Shown piece by piece: positions 36,183 through 45,291 of a stretch of DNA of 64,000 nt (positions are counted from its first letter, which is position 1; the number at the start of each line of letters is the position of its first letter). The DNA lies in contig NZ_FMTE01000003.1 of assembly GCF_900099615.1 (NCBI RefSeq), positions 124,001 through 188,000 of the forward strand. The letters are read 5' to 3'. This DNA is from Borreliella japonica. Its GTDB lineage: Bacteria; Spirochaetota; Spirochaetia; Borreliales; Borreliaceae. Below the pieces are notes generated by a model, which searched no databases, was not told where the DNA came from, and worked only from the letters and a program-made list of their open reading frames with translations. The position numbers were made by a program, and so were the translations under genes.

Positions 36183-37586
36183 TCATATATATTTGGATAT
36201 ATTAATTTTTTTAAGTATTTGAGTTAGTCTTTTGCCTTCTACTAAATCAATAAGCCTTCCTTCAATCATTTGTTTGGCCTTTAAAGAGAATTTTGATGGA
36301 GCAATACAGAGCCCTTTTATTTTATTTTCTTTTATTTTTGAAATGAAATCTTTTAAAAATAATTCACCAAAAGTGTCTTGTTCAGTTCTTACAAAGCGTA
36401 CTATTAAATTTTCTTCCCACTGATTGTTAGCTAAGTGAAAGTTCATATCAATAAATTGTGATGTTATTTCGTTTATTTTAGAATCTCTTACTTGAAATTT
36501 ATTTAAATATAGTTTTAAAATAATTTCATTTGCTAGTTTTTCAAAATTTTCTTTTGAACTGCGCAAATATATTCTTAGTGCTATGTTTTCGTTTAATCTT
36601 TTGCTAAATTCTAATTTTTCTTTAATTTTTTTGTAATTTGGATCAATATCTTCAACTCTGGTAAAAGCTTCTGTAGCTTTTTGATAATTTTCAACAGAGA
36701 TTTGGAGTTCTCCAAGATTATAAAATAATTCAAGAAAAATTTTTTTAGGCAAGTCAGGTTTTACTTTTATTATTTCTTTAATATTTTGTTCTAATTTCTC
36801 TAATTCTTTATTTTTTGAATGAATCTCTGATGTAATTAGCAAAGCCTCATAAATCATTCCGTCTTTTTGTTTTATTTTGTTAGCAATCTCTAGTGCTAGA
36901 TGATCTTGGTTCATTTTTGATAAAGATTTAGCATATGCTAAAAGAGCGTCAATATCTCCTTGTATATGTTTTTTAATGTTATTAAATATTCCAGCAGCTT
37001 TTCTATAGTTTTCCAGATTAAATAAAGTTATTCCTATGTGTTTTAGAATGTCTTTATTATTTTTATTAAACTTGTAGACTTTTGTAAGATAGTATAGAGC
37101 TTCTTTATACATTTCATTTTTTAAGAATGCTATGCCAAGATAATAATTTGCATCCTCATCTGTTTTTTTTATCAAGTAAGCTTTTTTTAAAAATTCTAAG
37201 GCTTCTCTATTAAAATTTCTTTTAAGATTGTAAAATCCATAGCTTAAAAAAGCTTTAAATGTGTTTATTTCTTGGCTTATTGGGTTGTCTTCTATTAATT
37301 GGCATAATTTTTTTGCATATTTTATACCATTCTCATAGTCTTTATTTTTATAGTAGTAATCATTTAAAATTTCAAGGGCACCTATTTCGTTTGGATTTGT
37401 TTTTAATATAGAAATTGCTCTTTCGATTAATTTTCGTGTTCTCTCGTCATCTTTTTTGATTTTTCCTTTAGTTTTGCCCATTGTAAGTTTTAATGCGATT
37501 TTAAAAAATAAAAATACTAAAATAAATACTGTTAATGAAGAGATTACTATAAATAGCGATAACACTCGTATTGCTCCTAAATTCAA
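36183..37586 (-). CDS. Membrane-anchored TPR protein with Mrr-like C-terminal domain
   Basis: 467 aa. N-terminal membrane helix (~8-32), then about eight TPR-like units (~50-340; for example NREALEFLKKAYLIKKTDED, ENYRKAAGIFNNI). The last ~110 residues look like an Mrr/PD-(D/E)xK-type fold: FEKLANEIILKLY, FIDMNF, then KGLCIAPSKFSLKAKQMIEG and RLIDLVEGKRLTQIL. The expected catalytic Lys is not evident. Start is ambiguous: TTG 37586 (weak site), or GTG 37565, which has AGGAG 8 nt upstream and may be the true start. B31 BB0261. Confidence 0.85.
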   Translation of the reverse strand: MNLGAIRVLSLFIVISSLTVFILVFLFFKIALKLTMGKTKGKIKKDDERTRKLIERAISILKTNPNEIGALEILNDYYYKNKDYENGIKYAKKLCQLIEDNPISQEINTFKAFLSYGFYNLKRNFNREALEFLKKAYLIKKTDEDANYYLGIAFLKNEMYKEALYYLTKVYKFNKNNKDILKHIGITLFNLENYRKAAGIFNNIKKHIQGDIDALLAYAKSLSKMNQDHLALEIANKIKQKDGMIYEALLITSEIHSKNKELEKLEQNIKEIIKVKPDLPKKIFLELFYNLGELQISVENYQKATEAFTRVEDIDPNYKKIKEKLEFSKRLNENIALRIYLRSSKENFEKLANEIILKLYLNKFQVRDSKINEITSQFIDMNFHLANNQWEENLIVRFVRTEQDTFGELFLKDFISKIKENKIKGLCIAPSKFSLKAKQMIEGRLIDLVEGKRLTQILKKINISKYI

Positions 37587-37664
37587 AATATCTCATTAAT
37601 TTGTATAATCATCATATCTACTTTTAATAAAAGCTATTTACTTAAAATAAAAGTAATTTGTAAG

Positions 37665-37694
37665 TTGAACATCACATTATTTATATTATATTAT
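37665..37694 (+). promoter_or_regulatory. Promoter upstream of the acidic membrane protein gene
   Basis: TTGAAC (37665-37670), 18-bp spacer, TATTAT (37689-37694). Start would be near 37701, about 70 nt before TTG 37771. The -10 box overlaps the left arm of an inverted repeat (37690-37721). The region is very AT-rich, so chance matches are easier than usual. Confidence 0.5.
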
Positions 37695-37721
37695 AGTTAT
37701 AATAATAATGATAACTATAAT
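37690..37721. repeat. Perfect 11-bp inverted repeat at a divergent promoter
   Basis: ATTATAGTTAT (37690-37700), 10-nt spacer, ATAACTATAAT (37711-37721). The arms are exact reverse complements. It lies in the 184-bp gap between two divergent genes and covers the predicted -10 box and start point. It could be an operator, or a hairpin in the leader; there is no U tract to make it a terminator. Confidence 0.75.
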
Positions 37722-37770
37722 TAGTACATAAATTTGGTTTCAATAAAATAAAGCAAAGAGGTTGTAATTT

Positions 37771-38778
37771 TTGAAAGGGTTTTTAGCAATAAAATTATCT
37801 AATAATGAGTATTATTCGGTTTTAAATTTAGATGATAGTTCTGTTAAAAGAGTAATATTGGGCAAGATTGCGGGCGATACTAGTATTAAGTTGAATTTTT
37901 ATGTTAGTGAATATGAAGATTTTTCAGCTCCTTTTTTAGTTGGTTCTTTTTTCTTGGATAATCTAAAAAAGGAAAGCTTGAGTGTAAATGTTTATTTTAA
38001 AGTTATAGATGAAATACTTTATGTTTATAGTGAATCTGATGGGATTCAAGATAAATCGAAGTTCGATTTAAGTCTTGTAGATTTTAATCAAAACTTTAAA
38101 GAATCTAATGGGGAGGGCGACCTTTTAAATGGTTTTAAAAGCAATATTGGCAATGATTTGCCTGTTGAAAATTTGGGTTCTGAGTTTGATTTAAATTTTG
38201 AAGAAAGAGATGATTTTGTTAAAAAAGATGTTTTTGATTTAACTATGCCTATTGTTGATTCTGTAGATTTAAAAACCGAAGAAGATCAAAAAATTGAGTT
38301 AAATGATTCAGATGATAATGATAGTGATAATGATGATGATGATTTCAAAGAAGAGTTTAATTTAGAAGCTAAAAAAATTGATTATATTGATGAGGGGTCT
38401 TTGAATCTTAATAATTTTGAGTTTCAAGAATTAAAAGAATTTTCTTCTGAAGAAGAAGATTTGCATGATTTAAGTGTTGAAGACATTATTGCAGATATTG
38501 ACAAAGATTTAATAGATACTTCAGATGAAGATGTTGAACTAGATCTTAGAGAGGATTTTGAGAATGATGTGGTGAAAAATAATTTTAAATTAAATTCAAG
38601 TGAGGGAGTAGTTCATTCCCCCATGTTATATTTAAGTCTTATTTCTCTTTTTCTTCTAATATTTTTTTCTTTATTTTTAATTTTTTCAAAAATTTTAAAG
38701 CCCAGAGATTTTGTCTCATATTACTTTAAATGTGGTAAAAATAGAATTGAGAAATATGGAAAAGATCAACATGTTTAA
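37771..38778 (+). CDS. Acidic C-tail-anchored membrane protein with Hsp70-SBD-like N-domain
   Basis: 335 aa, no family I can name (B31 BB0260). Residues ~1-95 are beta-rich and resemble the Hsp70 substrate-binding sandwich (FLVGSFFLDNL, LSVNVYFKVIDEILYVYSE). Residues ~95-280 are strongly acidic, including a run of Asp near nucleotides 38310-38345. A membrane helix (MLYLSLISLFLLIFFSLFLI) sits at ~287-306 with a short basic tail after it. TTG start with AGAGG (37757-37761), 9 nt upstream. Overlaps the lytic transglycosylase gene by 23 nt, so joint expression is likely. Confidence 0.85.
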   Translation: MKGFLAIKLSNNEYYSVLNLDDSSVKRVILGKIAGDTSIKLNFYVSEYEDFSAPFLVGSFFLDNLKKESLSVNVYFKVIDEILYVYSESDGIQDKSKFDLSLVDFNQNFKESNGEGDLLNGFKSNIGNDLPVENLGSEFDLNFEERDDFVKKDVFDLTMPIVDSVDLKTEEDQKIELNDSDDNDSDNDDDDFKEEFNLEAKKIDYIDEGSLNLNNFEFQELKEFSSEEEDLHDLSVEDIIADIDKDLIDTSDEDVELDLREDFENDVVKNNFKLNSSEGVVHSPMLYLSLISLFLLIFFSLFLIFSKILKPRDFVSYYFKCGKNRIEKYGKDQHV

Positions 38779-40918
38779 TAGAAATTTTTGTGTATTGCAA
38801 AATTTTCTTTTTTTATCTTTAAGTTTTTTTTCATGCTTTGTGAAAAAAGAAATTTCAGGTAGTGATTTTATCAAGGTGCATTCAAAAGAGTTTGATTTAA
38901 ATAATTTGAATTGGTTATGGAATTTTGATTATTCAAAAAAAAATTTTGATAAGCATTTTAACATAGATTCAAGTTCTTATATATATGTTGCTTATTTGTT
39001 TAAAAAAATAGGATTTGAAGAGAAATTTGTAGAGTATATGAAAAAGGCTATAGCTGATGGGGATAGTATTGCATCCCAGTTTGCCGGAATTAAACTTATT
39101 GAATATTTTAACTCAATAAAAGAGTATTCTTCGTCTGAATTGATTGGAGAGAGACTTCATAAAAAATACGAAAATAATAAATTCATTATGCTAGGCTATT
39201 TTAAAAGTCTTTATTGGCAAAAGAAGAACGATAAAGCACTTAGTCTTTTAAGTAAACTTGATAAGATGAAATTTTCTGATTATCAGGAAAATGAAAATAT
39301 TTTGTTAAAGGCAGCTCTTTATCTTAATCTTTCTAATGTAAGTGAGTCAAAAATTTATTTTAATAAGCTTTTTGAGAATTTACCTTCAAATTATTTACAT
39401 GTAAGAGCTTATGATTATTTTATTATTGAAAATAAGTCTAAATACTTTAGTGAAAATTTTTTAAATCTTGTTAGGTTTAAGTATGAAGTGGCGAATGGTA
39501 ATTTTAATAGTGCAATAAATATATTGAATAAAAATGGTTTGCGTGATTATTATGACAATAATGTTGTGTTAAGCGATGTTTATAAGGCTTTTATTAGTTC
39601 TGGAAAAATTTCAAATGCTTTAACATTTTTTAGTAAAATAAGGAGCAAATATAAGAATTATTACTTAGGCATTTTAAATCTTAGGAGAAGAAATAATTTA
39701 GGACTTCTTATTTTAAAAGAATATCTTGAAGGTTTAAATCTTAGTAATGAGATTAACAGGCTTGCTTTGCTTAATACGGCTTTTAGCAATTTAATTTTTA
39801 CTAAAAGTGCAAGAGATTATTTTGCCGAAAGTGTAGCCAAGTTTTATACCGAGAGCGATAAAAAAAATTCTACTTTTATTAAGATTTTAGAAGAATATAT
39901 TTTAGAATCAATTCAGCTTGAAGACTATGGCAACCTTTATAAACTTTATTCTAATGCTCAAAAAGTTATTTCTGATTCTATTTTGTCTAAGCTTGCCTTT
40001 ATTAATGCTAGACTTATATATCATAAATTAATTAAACCTAAGGGAAGCGGAGAGTATAAGAGTCTTTTGCATTCTGCTGTTAATTATGATAAATGGTCTT
40101 ATTCTTCATTTATGAGTAGGTACTTATTAGATCAAAATATTGATGATTTTTTTACAAGCGGGCTTGATGTTAAATATGAACAATCTGATTATGAGATTTT
40201 TTTAGAGAGGTTTTTAAAATTCAATCTTTGTCATTATCTTAGAGAGTTTATTTCTGAAGATTTTAGGAATGGATATAAATTTTCGCTCGATTTTTATCGA
40301 AGAGTATACGATGAACTTTTAAAGAGTGAAAATTATTATGATGCAACTCTTGTAATTAATTATCTTGTAAGTCAAGATGAATCTGCTTTAATGGAGAGTG
40401 ACTATAAAAGGCTTTATCCTTATTTGTATGGATCTCTGGTAGAATATTGGGCTAAAAGGCGTGGACTTGAAACTAGTGTTGTATTTTCTTTAATAAAAGC
40501 AGAGAGTAGCTTTGAGAAAAATGCTGTCTCAAAGCCCGGTGCTATTGGTCTTATGCAGGTTATGCCGTCAACAGCAAATGATATTTCTAAGGAACTTAAG
40601 TATTTTGATTATAATTTAAAGGCCCCAAAAGATAATATAATAATTGGGACATATTATTTGAAAAAAAGAATATCTACAACCGGTAGCCTTTACAAAGCCC
40701 TTGCATCTTATAATGGAGGTATTGGCAATGTTAGAAAGTGGGAAAAAAGTTATGGACATTTGTCTAAAGAGCTTTTTATTGAGGCAATTCCTTTTAGTCA
40801 GACTAGAAATTATATTAAAAAAATATTAGTTTATTCGATATTTTATGACGCTTTGTATGAAAAGAAGGGAATAGATTCGGTGATAGTTAAAATTATGGGT
40901 GAATTTCCTAAAAATTAG
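38756..40918 (+). CDS. Slt-type lytic transglycosylase, lipoprotein
   Basis: 720 aa. N-terminal lipoprotein signal with lipobox LSFFSC, a long helical region with TPR-like superhelix (~60-540), and a C-terminal SLT domain: [20 protein letters not shown] with catalytic Glu583, VMPST, and the [12 protein letters not shown] motif. It cuts glycan strands. Known: the B. burgdorferi ortholog (BB0259) is needed for proper periplasmic flagella assembly. Start taken at ATG 38756 (ATG 38771 is also possible); the longer frame from 38711 lacks a ribosome binding site. Confidence 0.93.
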   Translation: MEKINMFNRNFCVLQNFLFLSLSFFSCFVKKEISGSDFIKVHSKEFDLNNLNWLWNFDYSKKNFDKHFNIDSSSYIYVAYLFKKIGFEEKFVEYMKKAIADGDSIASQFAGIKLIEYFNSIKEYSSSELIGERLHKKYENNKFIMLGYFKSLYWQKKNDKALSLLSKLDKMKFSDYQENENILLKAALYLNLSNVSESKIYFNKLFENLPSNYLHVRAYDYFIIENKSKYFSENFLNLVRFKYEVANGNFNSAINILNKNGLRDYYDNNVVLSDVYKAFISSGKISNALTFFSKIRSKYKNYYLGILNLRRRNNLGLLILKEYLEGLNLSNEINRLALLNTAFSNLIFTKSARDYFAESVAKFYTESDKKNSTFIKILEEYILESIQLEDYGNLYKLYSNAQKVISDSILSKLAFINARLIYHKLIKPKGSGEYKSLLHSAVNYDKWSYSSFMSRYLLDQNIDDFFTSGLDVKYEQSDYEIFLERFLKFNLCHYLREFISEDFRNGYKFSLDFYRRVYDELLKSENYYDATLVINYLVSQDESALMESDYKRLYPYLYGSLVEYWAKRRGLETSVVFSLIKAESSFEKNAVSKPGAIGLMQVMPSTANDISKELKYFDYNLKAPKDNIIIGTYYLKKRISTTGSLYKALASYNGGIGNVRKWEKSYGHLSKELFIEAIPFSQTRNYIKKILVYSIFYDALYEKKGIDSVIVKIMGEFPKN

Positions 40919-40932
40919 TATTGGAGCATTTA

Positions 40933-41733
40933 ATGACAAATATTTTAAGTGTAATTATTCTGGGTATTGTTCAAGGTATTACAGAGTTTTTGCCAATATC
41001 TAGTTCTGGGCATTTATTGCTTTTTAGACATTTTATGCATTTAAATCTTCCAATAATATTTGATATTTATTTACACTTTGCAACAGTTTTGGTTATTATT
41101 ATTTACTATCGTCAACGAATTTTAGAACTTTTTTCAACTTTTATAAGGTTTTTTTTAATAAAAACCGTTAAATCTGATTTAACAAATTTAAAGTTAATGT
41201 TTCTAATATTAATAATAACTATTGTTACCGGAGTTGTTGGAACTTTTATTTCAAAATACGAGAGAATGTTTACATTGCCTTTTGTTTTAATTAATTTCAT
41301 TATAACAGGGATTTTAATTTTGATACTGGAATTTAATTTTTTTAAAATTGATTTTAAAGGCAATATTTTGTTAGTAGGAATTTTTATGGGGCTAATGCAA
41401 GGTTTAGGTGCGATTCCAGGGATCTCTCGTTCGGGAGTTACAATTTTTTCTGCGGCGGTTTTAGGATTTAATAGAAAGAGTGCATTTGAAATTTCATTTT
41501 TGTCTTTAATCCCAATAGTTTTTGGAGCGATTTTATTAAAATATAAAGAATTTTATGATGCTTTTATGGTTTTAAATTTTTTTGAAATAAACTTAGGAGC
41601 ATTGGTTGCTTTTGTTGTTGGTATTTTATCAATAAATTTCTTTTTCAAAATGCTTAATAACAAAAAACTATATTATTTTTCAATATATTTATTTGCACTT
41701 TCAATTACAGTTTGTTATTTTTTTAGAATATGA
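40933..41733 (+). CDS. uppP: UppP (BacA), undecaprenyl-diphosphatase
   Basis: 266-aa polytopic enzyme that dephosphorylates undecaprenyl diphosphate so the carrier lipid can be reused in peptidoglycan synthesis. Seen: [14 protein letters not shown] (catalytic Glu/His region) and [10 protein letters not shown] with the conserved Arg-Ser. Start ATG 40933 is set by GGAG at 40923-40926. Overlaps ftsK by 4 nt (ATGA). Confidence 0.96.
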   Translation: MTNILSVIILGIVQGITEFLPISSSGHLLLFRHFMHLNLPIIFDIYLHFATVLVIIIYYRQRILELFSTFIRFFLIKTVKSDLTNLKLMFLILIITIVTGVVGTFISKYERMFTLPFVLINFIITGILILILEFNFFKIDFKGNILLVGIFMGLMQGLGAIPGISRSGVTIFSAAVLGFNRKSAFEISFLSLIPIVFGAILLKYKEFYDAFMVLNFFEINLGALVAFVVGILSINFFFKMLNNKKLYYFSIYLFALSITVCYFFRI

Positions 41734-44087
41734 AAGATTTTTATCAGTATTTTCAATTTTTGTTTTTTTTTATGCTTTCGGTTATTTCTTTTTCCCTTTT
41801 TGTAGCATTGACCCCTTTGAGCAATATATTTATGTTTTTTGTTTTCAACCTAATAGGACAAATACTGCTTAATGTTTTTTCATTTTTATCATTTTATTTA
41901 ATAATTTATCCACTTGTTAATTGGTACGCTTATAAAAAACATATTTTTACTAAACGATTTATATTCAATTGGAATTATACTGTAATATTGTTTTTTACTT
42001 TAATATTTTTAATAAAAATTAATTCTAATGTTGAAAAATCTTATCTTATTAAGATATTTCTTGTCAATTTTGGTACAATACTAGGAAATTTTTTTATTTT
42101 TATTTTTTTAATATTAGAATTTGTTGTTTGGATTTACTTGAATTATGCCTTTTTCAAGGATGTTAATTTTATTTTAGATACTTTTAAATTTTTAGAGTTT
42201 AAGATCAAAATTTTGTTTGAAAATATATTAAGTTATTTTCCCTTTTCAAATTCATTGGATGTAAAAAAAGATATTAAAGTTTATGGAGATTTTGCAGAAG
42301 ATTTAAAAGATTCTCAAAGTTTTGATGAGAAAAAGAATATTATTAATGATGAGGAATATCAAGCTTTATGGTCATTTAGTGATTTTTTAAGAAGCAATAG
42401 AAAGCCTTCCAATGTTAATTTAGCCAAAACTGTTTTTGAAAGCTCAGATCCAGATTCCAGAGAATCAGACTCTTTAAATAAGGAGACTTTAGATGATAAC
42501 GCTTTAAATTCAGCTGAAATTGATGATTCTTGCGAATATAAATATTTGGATAATCTTGAAGATAATAAGCTGATTATTAGTGGGAAGGTTAAGGCCGGTG
42601 AGATAAGGGCTAAAGGCATAATTAGTAAAGTTACTGTTCCTCATGTTTATAACGAAAATGTAGTTTTAAATAAAAAAAGTGATTCTTACGTTATTGATAT
42701 TTCAGTTTTTGACCAAAAAGAGGTTAAAAATAATGTAGAGGATGTTGAATATGAGAAAGAAATTCAAAAGCAATCAATTATTCTTCAGGAGACATTAAAA
42801 GAGTTTAATATTAATGCTAAGTTAATTGATGTTATTAAAGGTCCTGTTGTGACAATGTATGCTGTTCGTCCTGATAAGGGGATTAAACTTTCTAAGATTA
42901 CTTCTATTTCTGATAATATTGCCTTAAGACTTGCAGCTATTAGGGTTAGAATTATTGCTCCAATTCCTGGCAGGGAAGCTGTAGGAATTGAAATTCCCAA
43001 TAAAAGACGTGAGTTTATTTTAATTTCAGAGATAATAGACAGCAAGGAATTCAGAGGTGATTTTAGAATTCCTTTTGCTCTTGGGAAAGAGATTAGTGGT
43101 GAAAATATTGTTTTTGACCTTGTTAGTTCTCCCCATCTATTAATAGCTGGTGCAACCGGAGCGGGTAAATCGGTTTGTGTAAATTCTTTAATTGCATCAA
43201 TTATTTTTTCCAAATCTCCAGATGAAGTGAAATTAATTATGATAGATCCCAAAATAGTTGAGCTTAAACTTTTCAATGATATTCCTCATTTATTAACTCC
43301 AGTTATTACAGATGTAAAGAGAGCCTTAGAAGCTCTTAGATGGTGTCTTGACGAGATGGAGAGAAGGTATGTGTTTCTTGATAATTTATTGGTAAGAGAT
43401 ATTTCCTCTTATAATAAAAAAATAAAAGATGAAAATTTGAATTTAATGGCTTTGCCATATCTTGTAATAATTATTGATGAATTTGCAGATCTTATTCTTT
43501 CTGCAAGAAAAGATTTAGAAAATTTAATTTCTAGACTTGCTGCAATGGCTAGAGCTGTAGGTATCCATTTGGTTCTTGCAACCCAAAGACCTTCAGTTGA
43601 CGTTATTACAGGGGTAATAAAAGCCAATTTTCCTTCAAGGATTTCTTTTATGGTAGCCAGTTCTATGGATTCTAGAATAATTCTTGGATCTTCTGGTGCT
43701 GAAAAGCTTTTAGGAAAGGGCGATATGCTTTATATTAGTTCTTTAAATCCTTTTCCCAAAAGAATTCAAGGTGGATTTTTAAAGGAAAGAGAAGTTTACA
43801 GACTTGTTGAAGAGGTTAAAAAATTTGGTTTTCCAAATTATATTGATGATGAAATATTTATTGATAGTGCAAAAGAGCCAGATTCAGTTGCTCTTGGACC
43901 TTCTGACGAGCCAATGTTTGATGAAGCTCTTGAGATTGTTAAAGCCACAAGAAAGGCATCAGCATCTTATCTGCAAAGAAGATTAAAGATAGGTTACAAT
44001 AGAGCGGCTCGAATTATTGAAATTATGGAAGATATGGGATACATAGGGCCTGTTAATGGATCAAAACCAAGAGAGGTGTTAATTTAA
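41730..44087 (+). CDS. ftsK: FtsK, DNA translocase of the division septum
   Basis: 785 aa. Four membrane helices in residues ~8-142, an acidic linker (~190-280), then alpha/beta motor domains with Walker [10 protein letters not shown] (Lys480) and Walker [11 protein letters not shown], and a C-terminal winged-helix gamma domain ([20 protein letters not shown]). It pumps chromosome ends clear of the septum. The linker is short by comparison with E. coli FtsK. Here it must act on a linear chromosome, so dimer resolution by Xer may not be its main task (inference). Confidence 0.96.
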   Translation: MKDFYQYFQFLFFFMLSVISFSLFVALTPLSNIFMFFVFNLIGQILLNVFSFLSFYLIIYPLVNWYAYKKHIFTKRFIFNWNYTVILFFTLIFLIKINSNVEKSYLIKIFLVNFGTILGNFFIFIFLILEFVVWIYLNYAFFKDVNFILDTFKFLEFKIKILFENILSYFPFSNSLDVKKDIKVYGDFAEDLKDSQSFDEKKNIINDEEYQALWSFSDFLRSNRKPSNVNLAKTVFESSDPDSRESDSLNKETLDDNALNSAEIDDSCEYKYLDNLEDNKLIISGKVKAGEIRAKGIISKVTVPHVYNENVVLNKKSDSYVIDISVFDQKEVKNNVEDVEYEKEIQKQSIILQETLKEFNINAKLIDVIKGPVVTMYAVRPDKGIKLSKITSISDNIALRLAAIRVRIIAPIPGREAVGIEIPNKRREFILISEIIDSKEFRGDFRIPFALGKEISGENIVFDLVSSPHLLIAGATGAGKSVCVNSLIASIIFSKSPDEVKLIMIDPKIVELKLFNDIPHLLTPVITDVKRALEALRWCLDEMERRYVFLDNLLVRDISSYNKKIKDENLNLMALPYLVIIIDEFADLILSARKDLENLISRLAAMARAVGIHLVLATQRPSVDVITGVIKANFPSRISFMVASSMDSRIILGSSGAEKLLGKGDMLYISSLNPFPKRIQGGFLKEREVYRLVEEVKKFGFPNYIDDEIFIDSAKEPDSVALGPSDEPMFDEALEIVKATRKASASYLQRRLKIGYNRAARIIEIMEDMGYIGPVNGSKPREVLI

Positions 44088-44117
44088 AATAAAGAGACAT
44101 CCATTTGAACATCTCTT
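44081..44117 (-). terminator. Rho-independent-type terminator after rpsU
   Basis: Read on the minus strand: AAGAGATGT (44117-44109), 8-nt loop, ATGTCTCTT (44100-44092), then TATTTTAAATT. The 9-bp stem includes two G-U pairs that become A-C mismatches on the plus strand, so the hairpin is better for rpsU than for ftsK. Confidence 0.5.
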
Positions 44118-44122
44118 GCTAT

Positions 44123-44332
44123 CTATCTATTAGTTTTCTGTTTTAATTTTCTTACTTTTTTTGCTTGTTTTCTTTTAAAAGCTTTTTCTTTTTTTACACG
44201 GATTGTAGATGGTTTTTCATAATATTCTCTTCTTTTCCATTCACGAATAATTGCTTCTTTTTCAATCATTCTTTTAAAACGTTTCAATGCTTTTTCAAGA
44301 TTTTCATTTTTGTCCACAATGACTGTTACCAA
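44123..44332 (-). CDS. rpsU: Ribosomal protein S21
   Basis: 69-aa basic small-subunit protein: [20 protein letters not shown] start, [13 protein letters not shown] core and a Lys/Arg-rich tail. TTG start with an almost full anti-16S match (AAAGGAGGTGAT) just upstream, the strongest ribosome binding site I noticed in the window. Lone gene between convergent ftsK and the upstream M23 gene. Confidence 0.96.
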   Translation of the reverse strand: MVTVIVDKNENLEKALKRFKRMIEKEAIIREWKRREYYEKPSTIRVKKEKAFKRKQAKKVRKLKQKTNR

Positions 44333-44346
44333 AAAATCACCTCCTT

Positions 44347-45291
44347 TTACTCTATTCTTTTAATATTATTTATTATTTTATTTTTGTCAATAAGCATGCC
44401 ATTCAAAAGGAAATCTGGGTTTATTGCTATGCCATTAATTCTTACTTCGAAGTGTAAATGAGGGCCTGTTGAGAGACCCGTATTTCCAGTATGCCCAATA
44501 TATTCGCCAGCACTAACTATTTTATTCTCACTTGTTCCCAATTTTGAGAGGTGAAGGTAAATTGTAAATACACCCGGTAAATGCTGTATTATAATGGTAT
44601 TGCCCGTTAGCTCTCTATTTTGTGCAAATATAACTTTTCCTTTACCAGCAGCAAAAATTGGAGTATTTTCTCTTTTAAATGGTGCATAATCAATCCCATT
44701 GTGCATTGTATAATTTGAAATTTTTTTGTTGCCTTGCATGTAAAGTCTTAAATCTCCGTATTGGCTTGTTATAATGTATTTATCTTTTATAGGTTTAACT
44801 AAGGCATCATAGTGGTATATTGTTGTGTCTCCAATGTTACCAATAATATTCCATAAAAGCAAAGCTTGTTCTTTTTGTTTTATGGATTTTTTTTGGGTAA
44901 TAAGCTTGGCTTTTTCTTTATTAAAACTAATTTTTGTTTTTTTGAAGTTAAATTTTTTTATTTCTATTTCTTTGATATAGCTTTTATTTTCGAATTCTAT
45001 TTGAATTTCTCTTTTTCCCTCTTTTATCATTGGTGTAATTCCTATAAATGCTATGTAATAAATTTTACTTCCTACTGTAAATTTAAACGGAGAAGAACTT
45101 ACAATCGGATTTTTATTTATGCTTAAAAGTGATAACTTTTTAAAGTTATCATTACTTGCAAAGTATATGTAATCTCCTTGAAATGCCTCTTTTTTATATA
45201 GGACTTTAGGAATAGCATTAGTTATTTCTGAATTTATATTTTTTATTCCCAGAATACAAAATATAAGTAAGATTTTTTGTATTCTAAGCAT
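44347..45291 (-). CDS. Secreted M23-family peptidase
   Basis: 314 aa. Signal peptide (~1-21, [12 protein letters not shown]), an Ig-like/beta N-terminal region, and a C-terminal M23 domain with MHNGID, YLHLSK and GPHLHFEV, so all zinc ligands are kept. Start taken at ATG 45291, overlapping the recJ stop by 8 nt; a GTG at 45303 has no usable site. The 14-nt gap to rpsU and same strand suggest a recJ-M23-rpsU transcript. B31 BB0255. Confidence 0.9.
   Translation of the reverse strand: MLRIQKILLIFCILGIKNINSEITNAIPKVLYKKEAFQGDYIYFASNDNFKKLSLLSINKNPIVSSSPFKFTVGSKIYYIAFIGITPMIKEGKREIQIEFENKSYIKEIEIKKFNFKKTKISFNKEKAKLITQKKSIKQKEQALLLWNIIGNIGDTTIYHYDALVKPIKDKYIITSQYGDLRLYMQGNKKISNYTMHNGIDYAPFKRENTPIFAAGKGKVIFAQNRELTGNTIIIQHLPGVFTIYLHLSKLGTSENKIVSAGEYIGHTGNTGLSTGPHLHFEVRINGIAINPDFLLNGMLIDKNKIINNIKRIE

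Noticed and set aside
38310..38345. Asp-rich GAT repeat as a possible contingency microsatellite
   Set aside because: The run is interrupted and in-frame triplets; it fits an acidic linker, with no sign of phase variation.
42785..43276. 163-aa minus-strand ORF inside ftsK, and similar long antisense ORFs in ftsA, hslU and fliI
   Set aside because: Each lies opposite a conserved gene with clear motifs; low-complexity Ser/Leu/Ile content is typical of antisense frames in AT-rich DNA.
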